From NCBI RefSeq assembly GCF_003573695.1, contig NC_039368.1, forward strand, positions 17,612,360 through 17,676,359: a stretch of 64,000 nt of DNA, given 5' to 3'. The DNA is from Papaver somniferum. Its lineage: Eukaryota; Streptophyta; Magnoliopsida; Ranunculales; Papaveraceae. The notes beneath the pieces are model-generated. The model saw nothing but the letters and a program-made list of their open reading frames with translations, did no database searches and had not been told where the DNA came from. Shown one piece after another: positions 1-11,004 of the stretch (position 1 is the stretch's first letter; each line of letters starts with the position of its first letter). The position numbers and the translations under genes were made by a program.

Positions 1-399
1 AAAACTTAAAGGGACAACTAATCCGGCCTGTTTTATAACTTAACCATTTGTTTATGTTTGATTATTTTTTTTACATACTTAGATTTCTAATACACATGGA
101 TACTTTCCCGTCAACGGCTCAACCTATTTCTTCTTTGAAACTGAATAAGTACAGGGACAGAAGCAGCGCCTCCACCTAATTCGTTCATTACATGAGCTTG
201 AGATGGGTGTTGCAAGAAATTATACTCCCTACACCGATAATAAGTATACTGTTTTAGTAATATTTTTTTTAGTTTGGTTCTTGATTGGAATAATGGGTCA
301 TTTTATTTGGAGAACGATGGATTTATTCATTTTCGTGATAGTATATTCTCAACAGCGAAATCATAAAGGTGAGATTTTTAGATCTCTTACCGCATTTTA
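1..399. other. Left-edge stretch without a recognisable gene
   Basis: AT-rich sequence with only a 65-codon chance reading frame and no domain, splice or repeat signal that I can name. It adjoins the left LTR of the decayed Copia element. Confidence 0.5.
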
Positions 400-592
400 A
401 TCTTACTTATTGTGAAAGGAGAAGGAGACAAAAAATAGGGGGAAGAAGAAGGGAGAAATTCTCATTAATGTGTGTATAGAATACAATGTTTAAGCCTCTA
501 TTTATATAGATAGAAGACTTGGTGTCCAAGATATGTAAACCCTAATCTTAGACACGAAGGGCATCTTAGTAATTAAATAATGGTTTATAACA
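400..592 (-). repeat. 3' LTR of a decayed Copia element
   Basis: This block closely matches 11005-11550 (shared runs such as attgtgaaaggagaagg and aatgtttaagcctctattta). It ends ...tttataaca and is followed by ctccccatgatgacca, which on the minus strand is a polypurine tract next to a TG start. A TATA-like box (tatataaatag) lies on the minus strand near 499-509. Together these mark a short LTR of about 190 bp in minus orientation. The outer edge is eroded: the other copy begins tgataacg, which is not preserved here, so the start near 400 is approximate. Confidence 0.65.
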
Positions 593-842
593 CTCCCCAT
601 GATGACCACTGTGGCTAAGTCATTACAAGCATACCAGAAAAACTCAAATGAGAAAAACCTGAAATTTCATAAGAATTTAAAGACTCGAAACAGTGTTGGA
701 CACACAAATGTTGCCTCATTAAAACCTTGACAAGGAAAACCAAGTGGGACAAAACCTTGACGAAGGAAAAAGAGTACAAAGCGATAAAGTCCAGTGAATG
801 CACCTTAATTTGATGATGGTGCTCCCCTGATAAATACTTCAG

Positions 843-1156
843 TCAAATCTTGGCGTGCAAATCTTTGAGTCGAGACTTTCCAGTTTTGAAGAACGAATTT
901 ATTGAATGCAGAAGAGGATTGTGCTTTCATGAAGATGTCGGATAGTTGATGAAGTTTTCATTTGTGTTGCACAAGCAGTAATGCCTTCGATTAATACTTT
1001 TGCGAGTCTACATTCTTCTTCAACACATTGAGAACTTTTGTCATGGATTGCTAGCTTCCCGAGATGATTTGCAGAAGTTGTTGATGTAGTTTCTTCAACA
1101 TAGAGCCAAGATGTAGATAAATTACCATAAGTGAAGAAAACTGAATTTGTGCTCAT
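843..1156 (-). pseudogene. Copia pol remnant (RNase H end)
   Basis: The minus-strand translation carries a degraded Copia RNase H segment. The TYGNLSTSW and TSANHLGKLAIHDKSSQCV stretches line up in order with the family's conserved block. A C-terminal piece ending SRLKDL near 865 then runs to a stop at 843-845. The middle is riddled with substitutions and stops. The block lies directly inside the 3' LTR at 400-592, as expected for the 3' end of pol in a minus-oriented Tork/TAR-like Copia element. The rest of gag-pol is not visible up to the MULE insertion at 3994. Confidence 0.6.
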
Positions 1157-1265
1157 GCCATATGTGGATCACAATGACTTTCAAATTCCTAAGGGGTTCT
1201 TATGTTAACTTGGTCTAACAAAATGACCCAGTTAATGGTGGGAATCCACCAAATAACCAAAATTT

Positions 1266-1535
1266 GATATAACTCCCCCTTGGATGACCACCATGTTGAA
1301 TAGTTTGTCTCACTAAAACCTTGCCATTAAAAACCCAATGGGAAAAAATATATGGACGAAGGAAAAAGAGCACAATATCAACATTTTGAATAAGAATTCA
1401 TCGTCTGCGAGATGTTGCCTCGTTAAACCTTGTCAAGAAAACCACACGGGACAAAACCTGAAACGAAGGGAAAAGAGTACAACTTTTGACGATTTATGGA
1501 TGCTAACTCAACTATATGAGTATTAAAAAAAACAA
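1266..1535 (-). repeat. Second Copia 3'-end fragment
   Basis: The motif aactcccccttggatgacca, followed by a block rich in ccttg...aaaaccca..ggga and aaaagagtacaa, repeats the arrangement seen at 593-790. On the minus strand it reads as a polypurine tract preceded by the characteristic Copia 3' non-coding block. It probably marks a second, related, truncated element abutting the first. No coding region remains. Confidence 0.45.
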
Positions 1536-2758
1536 GCATCAAAATCATAACTCTAGTCTATATCAAAGACGAGTTTAAGCTAGCATAATTCTAACTGCAA
1601 ATTTAAGAAAGAAAGAAAGAAAATAGAATCTATGCTGCTAAAGCGTGGATTTTTGTGTTTTTAAGGACTCCTCAAGAGACATGTAAAGTTCATATCATCA
1701 ACTAATTAATCTGGATCTTTGCTTTTGTACAAAATTTCTAAAAACACATAGAAGGATTATTAATCCTGACATAATCGAGTTAGGTGGATGCCTTAATATA
1801 ATTTGAATCCTCCAAGGATTACAAATTGAATATGTTCTCCGACTACATTTCTTGTGTGAATGCAATATGAGTTCTTAAAGAACTACCACAATAAGTGCAT
1901 TATATAAAAAGAACACTTATTGAATCAATCCCAGGGGTCTTCAAGAAAATAAAATAAAATAAGACCCTCAAATCGTTTTTACAAATAAATAATTTTCTCG
2001 TATAACGACGCATTATGAATACACCAACCTGTAATTAATAGGCCTGGCATTTTTAAGGTGTTAATTTTTGGATCCAAAAATGTGTCAATCGAGAAATTAA
2101 TCCAAACCACTTTGGATTGCATGCCAACCAATCACATATGTCGATATTTCTCTGCAAAGGGGTTAAGAACCACCATCATTTATTTTATTTTAGTAGCTAC
2201 CATAAATGAATATTCGACAATCATATTATCTTATCACGATCTCACATAATTTCCAGTGTATGCATACCTTTTTTTTTTAAATTCAAAATTACTGGTACCA
2301 GTGCCTCGGGCGTGATAATCTCCTACTATTCAAATAAGGAGATATGAATTTGAGAATGTGAATCATATTATGATAGGCTCTGTTGGAGCTATCTGTAGCA
2401 TATATAAAAAAAATGCTACATGCTTCCTAGATGTGATTGAGTTTGCCTTTTCAAACGGCATAAGATTATATAAAAGCTATAAGAGATATTTTCACGCCTA
2501 GTAAATTACAGCCTTTTCGATTTGATAAAGATGAGGGGAGAAACGTAATGTATATTCCCCCTGATTATGACGGAAATATTATCTACTTTTACGAAAACAA
2601 GTTTCGTATAGTATTATCCGATTAATTCGAGACATATACTTATTATAAAATATGTCTTTCGACATAAAAAATTGTAGTCTTAATAGACATACATATTTAA
2701 CATCAACCATGGATTACGTTTAGAACCCAAAATTTAATTGGTACAAAAGCATATAAAA
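1536..2758. other. No gene seen
   Basis: AT-rich sequence with scattered stops in all frames. It is presumably non-coding debris inside the decayed Copia element; nothing specific is recognised. Confidence 0.5.
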
Positions 2759-3122
2759 TATGCGAACTCTCCAAAAGATAAAACTATTGACACTTATGTT
2801 AGCAAAAGAAGTTTATAAAAAGATCAATTAAGTCGCTCAAGGACTAATTATATAGGCTAACACTTATGCGAACTCTCCAAAAGATAAAATTATTGACACT
2901 TATGTTAGCAAAAGAAGTTTATAAAAATATTAATTAAGTCGCTCAGGGACTAATTATAAAAAGATCAATTAAGTCGCTCAAGGACTAATTATATAGGCTA
3001 ACACTTATGCGAACTCTCCAAAAGATAAAATTATTGACACTTATGTTAGCAAAAGAAGTTTATAAAAATATTAATTAAGTCGCTCAGGGACTAATTATAA
3101 AAAGATCAATTAAGTCGCTCAA
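2759..3122. repeat. 141-bp tandem repeat
   Basis: The block containing agatcaattaagtcgctcaa recurs at 2821, 2962 and 3103, a spacing of exactly 141 bp. Units also share tgcgaactctccaaaagata and gacacttatgttagcaaaag. About 2.6 copies are present, with few differences between units, so the amplification is recent relative to the surrounding decayed sequence. No coding potential. Confidence 0.9.
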
Positions 3123-3985
3123 GCACCCTTTGATCTTTAGTGTCCAATTTGAACTACTAGTGGAACAAATTCTAATTTTTGGAGAATAATACAAGGAAGA
3201 CAACTAAAAATTGTTAAATATCCCTCAAGAATGCAGCAATTCTCCGTACACTGGAATTTGTAATTGGTAATACCAAGATATCGATATATAATTTTAAGAT
3301 TTGATAGAAAAAAACAAATCGATATTCGTTTAGAAAAATCCAATTTGTGGTTGATTAATGATGGTTTCTTGTAAGGAATAGAAACCAATTAATGTTAATT
3401 ATGAATGGTTTACTTGTAAGGAATAAAACCATATTGGCTTAAAAATAATTTAGAATGACAATTTATTCACATCTCATCTCATCGATTTGGGAGAGAAGAG
3501 AAAATCAATATCAATTGATTTATGCGATATCGAGGATTGAAAAAAAAATCCTTTTACTCATTGCGCGCATATGGATAAAACTGAATATAGAGATCACATG
3601 ATCTCCATCCAATGGACGGAGATACCAAACTTAACTTGACGTAGGTTGTTGAACCATACATGTGAACACCACTGTAAAAGTAGTCAAATTACGACAACAC
3701 CAACGTTTGGTGATTACAGTTTCATTAGAGTAATAGAAACCGTAAACCATTATTTAATGGATTTTTTTTTCTCTATAAAAAAAGATTAGAGAAGAAAGGA
3801 TGATTGAACTTATTTGGTAAGTTGATCACCCACGTCCCATAAACTAGGGAATATATGTAAAATCCTCCACAGAGAAATACAACATGATGCGCGTTGAAAA
3901 GGGGAAAGCATCATTCACCGTTAATGGTTTCATTAACTAGAAAAAAAAAATATATACACAAGAAAAATAAGACAACGCAATAACC
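3123..3985. other. No gene seen
   Basis: AT-rich sequence up to the MULE target site. It includes a short direct repeat of the phrase gtttcttgtaaggaatagaaacc / gtttacttgtaaggaataaaacc near 3364 and 3408. No gene or domain is recognised. Confidence 0.5.
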
Positions 3986-3993
3986 CTTAAAAA

Positions 3994-4040
3994 CCTGACG
4001 TTTTTAGGGGCCACTCAAAAGGATTTAGGGGCCAACAATA
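3994..4040 (+). repeat. Left terminal inverted repeat of the MULE
   Basis: Runs cctgacgtttttaggggcca then a second ggatttaggggcca. It pairs with the inverted copy at the right end. The taggggcca word occurs twice in each terminus, which may be paired transposase contacts (inference). Confidence 0.9.
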
Positions 4041-4319
4041 AAAAAAAAAGGTCACCCAAAGGGAAAATGTAGCCAGCCCTTATCTCGCGTAATTCGTAAT
4101 GGCGAAATTACCCTTATATATTCGGAGGATATGATAACATTGTTACCCTCCGAATGCAATCGGAAGCCAAAATCGTTCCCATACTTCCGATTGTAGTCGG
4201 TGCAGTATTAGAATGATTTGTGTTTCATTTTTTCCATTTCTTTTTAATTTTTGAGTTGTTAGAGTTATAGAGAAGAAGGTGAAGGAAAAAAAGAGAAAAC
4301 TCATTTTATCACTACAAAA

Positions 4320-7300
4320 ATGGATGGATAGGAAGAAGAAGGTGAGAATCATGACGAAGAACAAAATGTTGAGGGTTCACGACCGTTTAGAGAAGACGAT
4401 TTGGGGTATATGTTGAATGATCCAAACTTTTGTGGAGAGGAAAACATAGACGACCCTTTCATGGAAGAAAATGGAGAATCGCATGATATTGAAGCTAACG
4501 ATGCATGTAAAACACAGGTATTGTGTTAAGAAACTCAAATACTCGATTATTGCATGCATTGAATGCCATGAACTACCCAGATTCGGTAGATAATTTCTAG
4601 ATTAAACTTACTAATATAACACGCTGAGTACCAAATATGTATATTCGGTAGTTACAAGATACTAATTTACTGCCGAATATGAGAAAAACCCCAAACTGGT
4701 TTTCCAAAAATATCTACATTCGGTAGTTATGTAGAGTTATTTACCTCCGAATGGCCCCAAAAACGAATTCCTCAGAAAATTTCAAAACTCAGTATTCTTA
4801 TCCTTTACAATCGGTAATAGTTTAACATTATTTGACTGCCCAGTGGCCTCAAAATAAAATTTCCGAAAACTTGAAAATCGGATGTTTATCGATTAAAGTT
4901 ATCTCCCGGTTATTTATATTCGGCTGTTTTACTATATATTTTAGCTTCCGATTATATCATTTTTTGCACTCAGTAAACTGTGTACATTCATTTGCATAAA
5001 TCGGGTGTTTTGGGTAAGCGATAGGATTCCGAATATAAAGTATTCGGAAGTTTGACTTATTTAATTACCTCCGAATATATCATTTTTTTCACTCAGTAAA
5101 CTGTGTACATTCATTTGCATAGATCGGGTGTTTTGGGTAACCGATAGGATTCCGAATATAGAATATTCGGAAGTTTGACTTATTTAATAACCTCCGATTA
5201 TTGTATAATAATTTGTTGCTTTCATATGCAGGCCGTTGAAGAGTTTGTTGATGACTTCTATTTGAGGCCCGACACTTCCCTATACTATGCAAACGATTTG
5301 GTATACTCATTACTACTTTTTTCTTTTTTCAAAATTTATATGTTAAATGGTTATGCTTATTAGGTTTGTTTTGTTTTATGCACGTTTAGACATTTGGAAG
5401 TAAGAAGGAGGCAAAGGAATGGCTTATGAACAAGGCAAAAGATAACATGTGCGTGGTAGTTCAAAATAATCATGTTAGTGACACTCGATTTGAAATGATT
5501 TGTGAGCGAGGTGGGACGCGAAAGAGTCACGAGGGAAAGAATAGTAAGTACATACGGAAGACGAATAGGAAATACCGAAGCAATACCAAGAAGATAGGAT
5601 GCCCATTTAAGATTGTCTTCTATAAGCCCGATGGTATTAAAGGTAAAGAGTATAAAATGTATAAAGTTGATAACGGTTGTCACAACCATGATGATCCGTT
5701 GGATTTAATTGGACATGTAATGGTTGCCAAGTTAAAACCACATCAAATGCAGACGGTGAGGTCTATGCGGATCCAAAAAGCGAGTGCGATCTTAAGTAAA
5801 ATAAAGGCGGACGATCCCGACAACTTGTCTTCTTTGTCTACAATTAAGTCGGCCCTAGCTACGATCAAAAGGACTGATTGGGATGGTAGAACGGTCATGC
5901 AACAATCGGAGTGGTTAGCGGAGTTACACGGCTACACCTTGAGAAGGGAAGAAAAGGATGGTATAGTGGTTCGTATTTTCTTGGCACATCCCGAAATGAT
6001 CCAATTGGCTCAATGCTTTCATCAAATTTTGTTGATAGATGCTACTTATAAGACAAACAAGTATAACATGCCGTTGTTGAACATTGCTTGCCATACTTCG
6101 GACAAAAACACGTTTACGATTGCATGGGGTTTAATGGATCATGAGAACAATGTGAGTTTCATTTGGATGTTGGAGACGTTGAGGTCCATTTATAACGGTG
6201 ATAATTTTCCAAGGGTTATTGTAACGGATAACGATCAAGCCTTAATGCATGCAATAGCGGTAGTGTTTCCGGAAGCCCAAAACTTGCAATGTACGTGGCA
6301 CATTCAATGCAATCTCAAAACCAATTGCCATCATCATTTCCAAGCTAAAAGACCAAGGAAGGGTACCAAGAGGTCAAAGGAAGAGGATGAGCGCATTAGT
6401 AAATTAACCTTGGAAGAACGTAAGGAAGAGGATAGGCTATTTGAAGAAAAGTGGAAGGAGGATGGAATAATTTGGAAAATGTTCATGAAAGCATGGGACA
6501 AAATCGTTTGGTCGATGACCGAGGAAATTTACGAATGTAACTTGAAGAAATTTGAGGATGAATACAGCACGGACTACCCAAAACCGGTTGAGTATTGTAA
6601 AACACAATGGTTAACGATTAAGGAGAGGTTTGTGTTTGCATGGACATATGAATATCGTAACTTCAAGAACGAGGCGACAAGCATTGCGGAGGGGTCTCAT
6701 GGTCGACTAAAGAAAATACTAATTGGTAGTCAAAATGGAGTTGTGTCGATCCAAGAAGCAATCCATGAATTCACCAATCGTGATCTCGTAAAGATTAGGA
6801 AATGTATGCAATTTAGTGTACACCAATTCCCGATGGAACATATTAAGGAAAAATTGCTTCTAAGGGGAGTTGTTCATAAAGTTTCAAGATGGGCAATAAA
6901 TCGCATGATGAAACAATTGAAGTTATATAAAACTTATGATGACGAGAATACGGTTTGTGTTTGCAAGGATATGATAGGTATTGGACTCCCATGTCGTCAT
7001 AAGTTGGGTAGGTATGTTGAAGTGATTGACATCGATGATATTCACCCATTTTGGAAGCAATTAAATTTCACTCCGAACACCCCGGTAGTTGATGGTCCGT
7101 CTTTCTTCGAGTCGGAATTGTATGCACGAATAGCCGAGCGTTACGCTACATCAAACGGCACCAAAAAGCAAATATTGATGCATAATTTGGAGGAAGCCCT
7201 TCACCCTTGTTTAAGGGAGGTTGATGAACCTATTAAGCAAAAGAACACCGGTAGGCCGAACACCGAAGTGTCGAGGACCATCCAAAGAAAAGAGTTGAAG

Positions 7301-8298
7301 GAGTATTTGTCTAATAAAAGAATATTGTCTAGGCACGAGTGTTCGGAAGCCGAATTTGAAGATGAGCCGGAACCTAAGAAAAGAGGTCGTCCAAGAAATG
7401 ATCAAAGTGGACCAACCACCCGACAAGTAAGGCCAAAGATCTCTACAGAGCCTTCTCAAGTAAGTCAACCCAATGTTGTCGAAGAAGTTGTTGAGCAAAT
7501 GAACGCCTCGCAACAAACCCAACCAATGGAAATTCTTACTATAAAAGAGGACAAAGGTACTCTTCGTTGCCCTAGAGATCTTAATGGAAGACCAAATCGA
7601 TCCACATATACAATATACAAAGAGTATTTGGAACAACTCCCTCCACTTATCATTCCATTTGTTTTGTCGACCGACGAGGTTGATGGGGATGGAAATTGTG
7701 GGTTTCACGTTGCTACGGAACAAATGGGTTACTTTAGAGAGGCGGATATCGAAGATGTCACCCAATGCCAATATTTAAGAAATAAGATGGCGGTACAACT
7801 AGTGAAGGACAAGGGTTTTTATATGGAGATGATGAGGCGAGGAGATAGATACGACAAAGAACAAGAGTTCAAAGACTTAGTTGCGCGTGTGAAGTGTCGA
7901 AAGGGATTGAAGACAATCGGATCCAAGTATTGGATGACAATGCCTAAATTTGGATATCTCCTAGCGGACGTTTTGAATTGCGTGGTACATTTCTTCGTTC
8001 CTCCTATGTATGGACTTAGCATGACGTTTGCACCCACAAGAACGGCTTGCGACGAGTCGGTTAAAGATAGAAGAATCGTAATGGCATTTGTGAATGAAAT
8101 GCATTTTATCGGTTTAAGAGTAAAGAAGATTGTCCGTTACCTCCGTTGAGTAAGTGGCACGATTACTTCCCGATGAACCATTGCAAGGATTGGGTGAAAC
8201 AATATGAGTCCAACATGGTTGATTGGGATCGTGTTATGGACAACAACTTTCCCGCTGAGTTACTCGAATTGATCCCCTCGGATGATGACGATGTTTGA
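4320..8298 (+). pseudogene. MULE transposase fused to an OTU cysteine protease, two lesions
   Basis: Three exons fit GT-AG rules in one frame: 4320-4517 (acidic N-terminus), 5232-5300 and 5390 onward; the long open stretch is 5426-8149. Numbering from Met at 5426, a FAR1-like zinc/DNA-binding region (about 15-85, ending GCHNHD) precedes the MULE transposase core with candidate catalytic D205 (LIDATY), D268 (VTDNDQ) and E366/E367. A SWIM finger follows (C511, C513, C523, H525). The C-terminus is an OTU-type protease with D753-G-D-G-N-C758 and H893. Two breaks are visible: exon 1 has a stop at 4329-4331, three codons after its ATG, and a one-base frameshift near 8115-8130 causes the stop at 8149, whereas another frame continues in the same style to 8298. 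The catalytic core is intact. The role of the OTU domain (removing ubiquitin-like tags) is inferred from family. Confidence 0.88.
4951..5197. repeat. 123-bp tandem duplication in the MULE left arm
   Basis: The block with cactcagtaaactgtgtaca and gatcgggtgttttgggtaa occurs twice, offset 123 bp (cagtaaactg at 4971 and 5094). Only a few differences separate the copies. It lies in the intron between transposase exons 1 and 2 and carries the ttcgg/ccgaa words found throughout the element's arms. Confidence 0.88.
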
Positions 8299-8462
8299 TC
8301 GTTTTTTTTCGAGGCACGATTATAATTTTTTTTGAAACTATGTAATCAGAACAACAGTATTATAACACTTCAATAAGATTAATCATATTCGGGAATTCCA
8401 TATTTTATCAAACCGCCGATTAATATTAAAAATTTGAATTTACAGCACTCAAACATCACATG

Positions 8463-9005
8463 TTATTCTTTTTTCCCAGTCCGAGATGCAACAATCAACG
8501 CGGCTTCGAAATGTAGAAACGACTCTCCTCTCCACTTGGAATAAGCATCTTGTGCCGCAAACCTGTCGTCTCTGTGCCTAGCAAGAATACGGTTGTACTC
8601 GGTGCACAATTTTATAACATGGTGCACCCTTGAAGAAACATGGGATGGTTCATAATTGTGGCGTGGCTTCTTGTACTTACCAACAAAAGGACCCAATGAA
8701 ACGTTAATCCAAAATATACGATCGTCCTGCTGTTCTTTGGGTAGATCTTTCACAATGTAATAATTTTTTTTTATCCATTCGGTCTCTTCCTCAACTTGTT
8801 TTAATCTTTCTCTATGATGGAATTGTTCTTGACCTCGCTTCTTAGCCTTGATTTACTCATCCTCCTCCTCCGTTGCCACTAACGATGGTTTAATTTTTTT
8901 GGGTTGTTTGTTCCTTTTTTGTATTTCTTCTTCCCTTGCTGCAATTGATGTAGTTGTTCGCTTGCATCTTCGAAGTATGTTGTCGATTGATGATGGACTT
9001 GTCAT
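8463..9005 (-). pseudogene. Second MULE gene, convergent, Myb/SANT- or NAM-associated-like, one stop
   Basis: A minus-strand frame of 181 codons starts at ATG 9005-9003 and ends at 8463. It is broken only by an in-frame TAA at codon 51 (8853-8855); the downstream part is open from the Met at 8753. The product is small and basic/acidic, with a lysine-rich N-terminus, a Glu-rich run before the stop, then FWINVSLGPFVGKY and CTEYNRILARHRDDR. The spacing resembles the trihelix/SANT-like or NAM-associated C-terminal proteins of plant transposons, but similarity is weak and the family call is tentative. The gene lies just downstream of the transposase in tail-to-tail orientation, the same layout as mudrA and mudrB of maize MuDR. 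Relatedness to mudrB is not claimed. Confidence 0.55.
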
Positions 9006-9263
9006 TGAAAAGGTTTTTCATTCAGATTTGTTACTCAATAATAACTGAGAGGGGTTACCCTCCTTATATAGATTAGAGTTCCAACGGATCTAATTTTTGA
9101 AAATATGGCCGTTGAGGTTTCTGAAAATATGGCCGTTGAGGTTTCGTATCATTGGTGCACTACAATCGGTTGTTAACGATACACGTATTACCTCCGAATA
9201 AGACATTCGGTGGAAAACTTAAATTCTTATCTACCGATTAAGTTAGTATTTCTAAACACGACT

Positions 9264-10005
9264 ATATTATTCGGAGGATAATTGTTTTGTAAAGTTCCGA
9301 ATGTACGATGGCCCAAAAATCAGAATTTGGGAAAAACTTATACTTTTCAAATTTTGAAATTGAAATAATCGGAAGTATAATTAGTTACCCAAACTTCCGA
9401 ATATGGGCTGTCTAACATTCTATATTGACCCTTGGAACCACCTAGAGCCAAGGCGTGGTTTGTTTTGAACTTGCTATATTCGGAGGATAATTGTTTTGTA
9501 AAGTCCCGAATGTACGATGGCCCAAAAATCAGAATTTGGGAAAAACTTATACTTTTCAAATTTTGAAATTGAAATAATCGGAAGTATAATTAGTTACCCA
9601 AACTTCCGAATATGGGTTGTCTAACATTCTATATTGGCCATTGGAACCACCTAGAGCCAAGGCATGGTTTGTTTTGAACTTGCTATATTCGAAGGATAAT
9701 TGTTTTGTAAAGTTCCGAATGTACGATGGCCCAAAAATCAGAATTTGGGAAAAACTTATACTTTTCAAATTTTGAAATTGAAATAATCGGAAGTATAATT
9801 AGTTACCCAAACTTCCGAATATGGGCTGTCTAACATTCTATATTGGCCCTTGGAACCACCTAGAGCCAAGGCGTGGTTTGTTTTGAACTTGCTATATTCG
9901 GAGGATAATTGTTTTGTAAAGTTCCGAATGTACGATGGCCCAAAAATCAGAATTTGGGAAAAACTTATACTTTTCAAATTTTGAAATTGAAATAATCGGA
10001 AGTAT
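9264..10005. repeat. 209-bp tandem array in the MULE right arm
   Basis: The word tcggaggata and its flanks recur at 9271, 9480, 9689 (one change) and 9898, exactly 209 bp apart, giving three full units and a partial fourth. Each unit contains several ttcgg/ccgaa words on alternating strands. Long reading frames across the array are by-products of the period and should not be taken as genes. It likely sets the spacing of protein-binding sites (inference). Confidence 0.95.
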
Positions 10006-10613
10006 ATAACATTATATTGTCTTCCGAATAAATACTGGCCCCAAAATGGGATTTTTCCTATATCAGAAATTTTGAGATTTTTCAATATATGTATATATAT
10101 TCGGTAGTGAGTGTACTTCCGAATACTGTGTGTCTACTTAAATATATTCAGGAGACAAAAAATTCATTAAACTACCGATTATTACCAGTTTGTATCCAGG
10201 AAGATATGGCCAACAATATTCGGCTGATAACCATCAAATATTTCTCCCGAATACTGTCGATGTTCTTGAGAAATGAAGAACACGACTACATTCGGAAGTA
10301 AAGGAGCATGAATATCGCCCGAATCTGGATAAATAACCGAAAACCCTAGAATTATTTTTTCTCGATTCGCCGAATTAAAGCGAAATAAACCCCAAAAATG
10401 ATAGATTCTTACCTAATTGGGGCCATTTGACTTTGGAGCGGAATTTTTTTTTTTCTTCCACAATCGGAATATAATATGAAACTGGAAGAAGAAGAGTTGA
10501 AATGAGTAGAATTGTTTTTGATTTGGTTTTTATACAGTTTTACCATAAGGGCATTTATGTAACTTCAATATCATATAGGGTACCCCTTAACTAGAGTTTT
10601 TGGCTGGGTATAA

Positions 10614-10659
10614 ATTGATGGCCCCTAAATCCTTTGGGGTGGCCCCTAAAAACGTTAGG
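10614..10659 (-). repeat. Right terminal inverted repeat of the MULE
   Basis: Contains ggcccctaaatcctttgggg and ends ggcccctaaaaacgttagg, the inverted counterpart of the left terminus. It is followed at once by the cttaaaaa target duplication. Confidence 0.9.
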
Positions 10660-11004
10660 CTTAAAAAACAAACATACACGGTATATTGGCGTTTTGATGT
10701 CTTGTCCTTGTGCTCAATGAAAACAGTTTGAGGTAACATGGATCTTGATCCAACTTAAATTTACAAAAGATTAAAATAATGTTAGTACTGATATCAAAGT
10801 GGACCAAGATGCTACAATCTTGGTCTACGTGACAAAAGTATATAAAACAAATTCAGTATTAGAAGTTAAGAAAAGTTGAGAAATCTCTCCGTAGTTCCGA
10901 TCCAAGTCTCTCCATATTGTGTTCGCATTTGAAAGTTTGGCCCGTCCGGTCCCACATACGGAGGAAGAAAAAATATTTTTACTTGGTTGGTAAAGCAGCA
11001 TGAC
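10660..11004. other. Copia internal remnant right of the MULE
   Basis: This stretch lies between the MULE target site and the right Copia LTR. It should be the 5' untranslated/primer-binding side of the minus-oriented Copia element, but no clean primer-binding site and no gag frame are visible. Confidence 0.4.

Larger units (their letters stand above)
3994..10659 (+). mobile_element. Mutator-like element (MULE) with OTU-fused transposase
   Basis: The element has matching termini. Left begins cctgacgtttttaggggcca; the reverse complement of the right end begins cctaacgtttttaggggcca. Similarity continues for about 46 bp with roughly six mismatches. It is flanked by cttaaaaa on both sides (3986-3993 and 10660-10667), an 8-bp duplication extendable imperfectly to 9 bp, in the MULE range. 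Inside are a transposase gene on the plus strand, a convergent gene on the minus strand, and about 0.9 kb (left) and 1.6 kb (right) of subterminal DNA packed with ttcgg/ccgaa motifs. It is nested in the older Copia element. Both genes carry lesions, so this copy is probably not autonomous now. Confidence 0.92.

Noticed and set aside
203..400. 65-codon hydrophobic frame at the left edge
   Set aside because: Composition fits AT-rich chance sequence, with no start context or homology that I recognise.
7211..7771. 186-codon minus-strand frame inside the transposase
   Set aside because: It lies wholly antisense to the well-supported transposase-OTU coding region and has no features of its own.
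9347..10085. Three near-identical minus-strand reading frames of 70-106 codons
   Set aside because: They follow exactly from the 209-bp tandem period, which leaves a frame open in each copy. There is no protein feature, so they are not a gene family.
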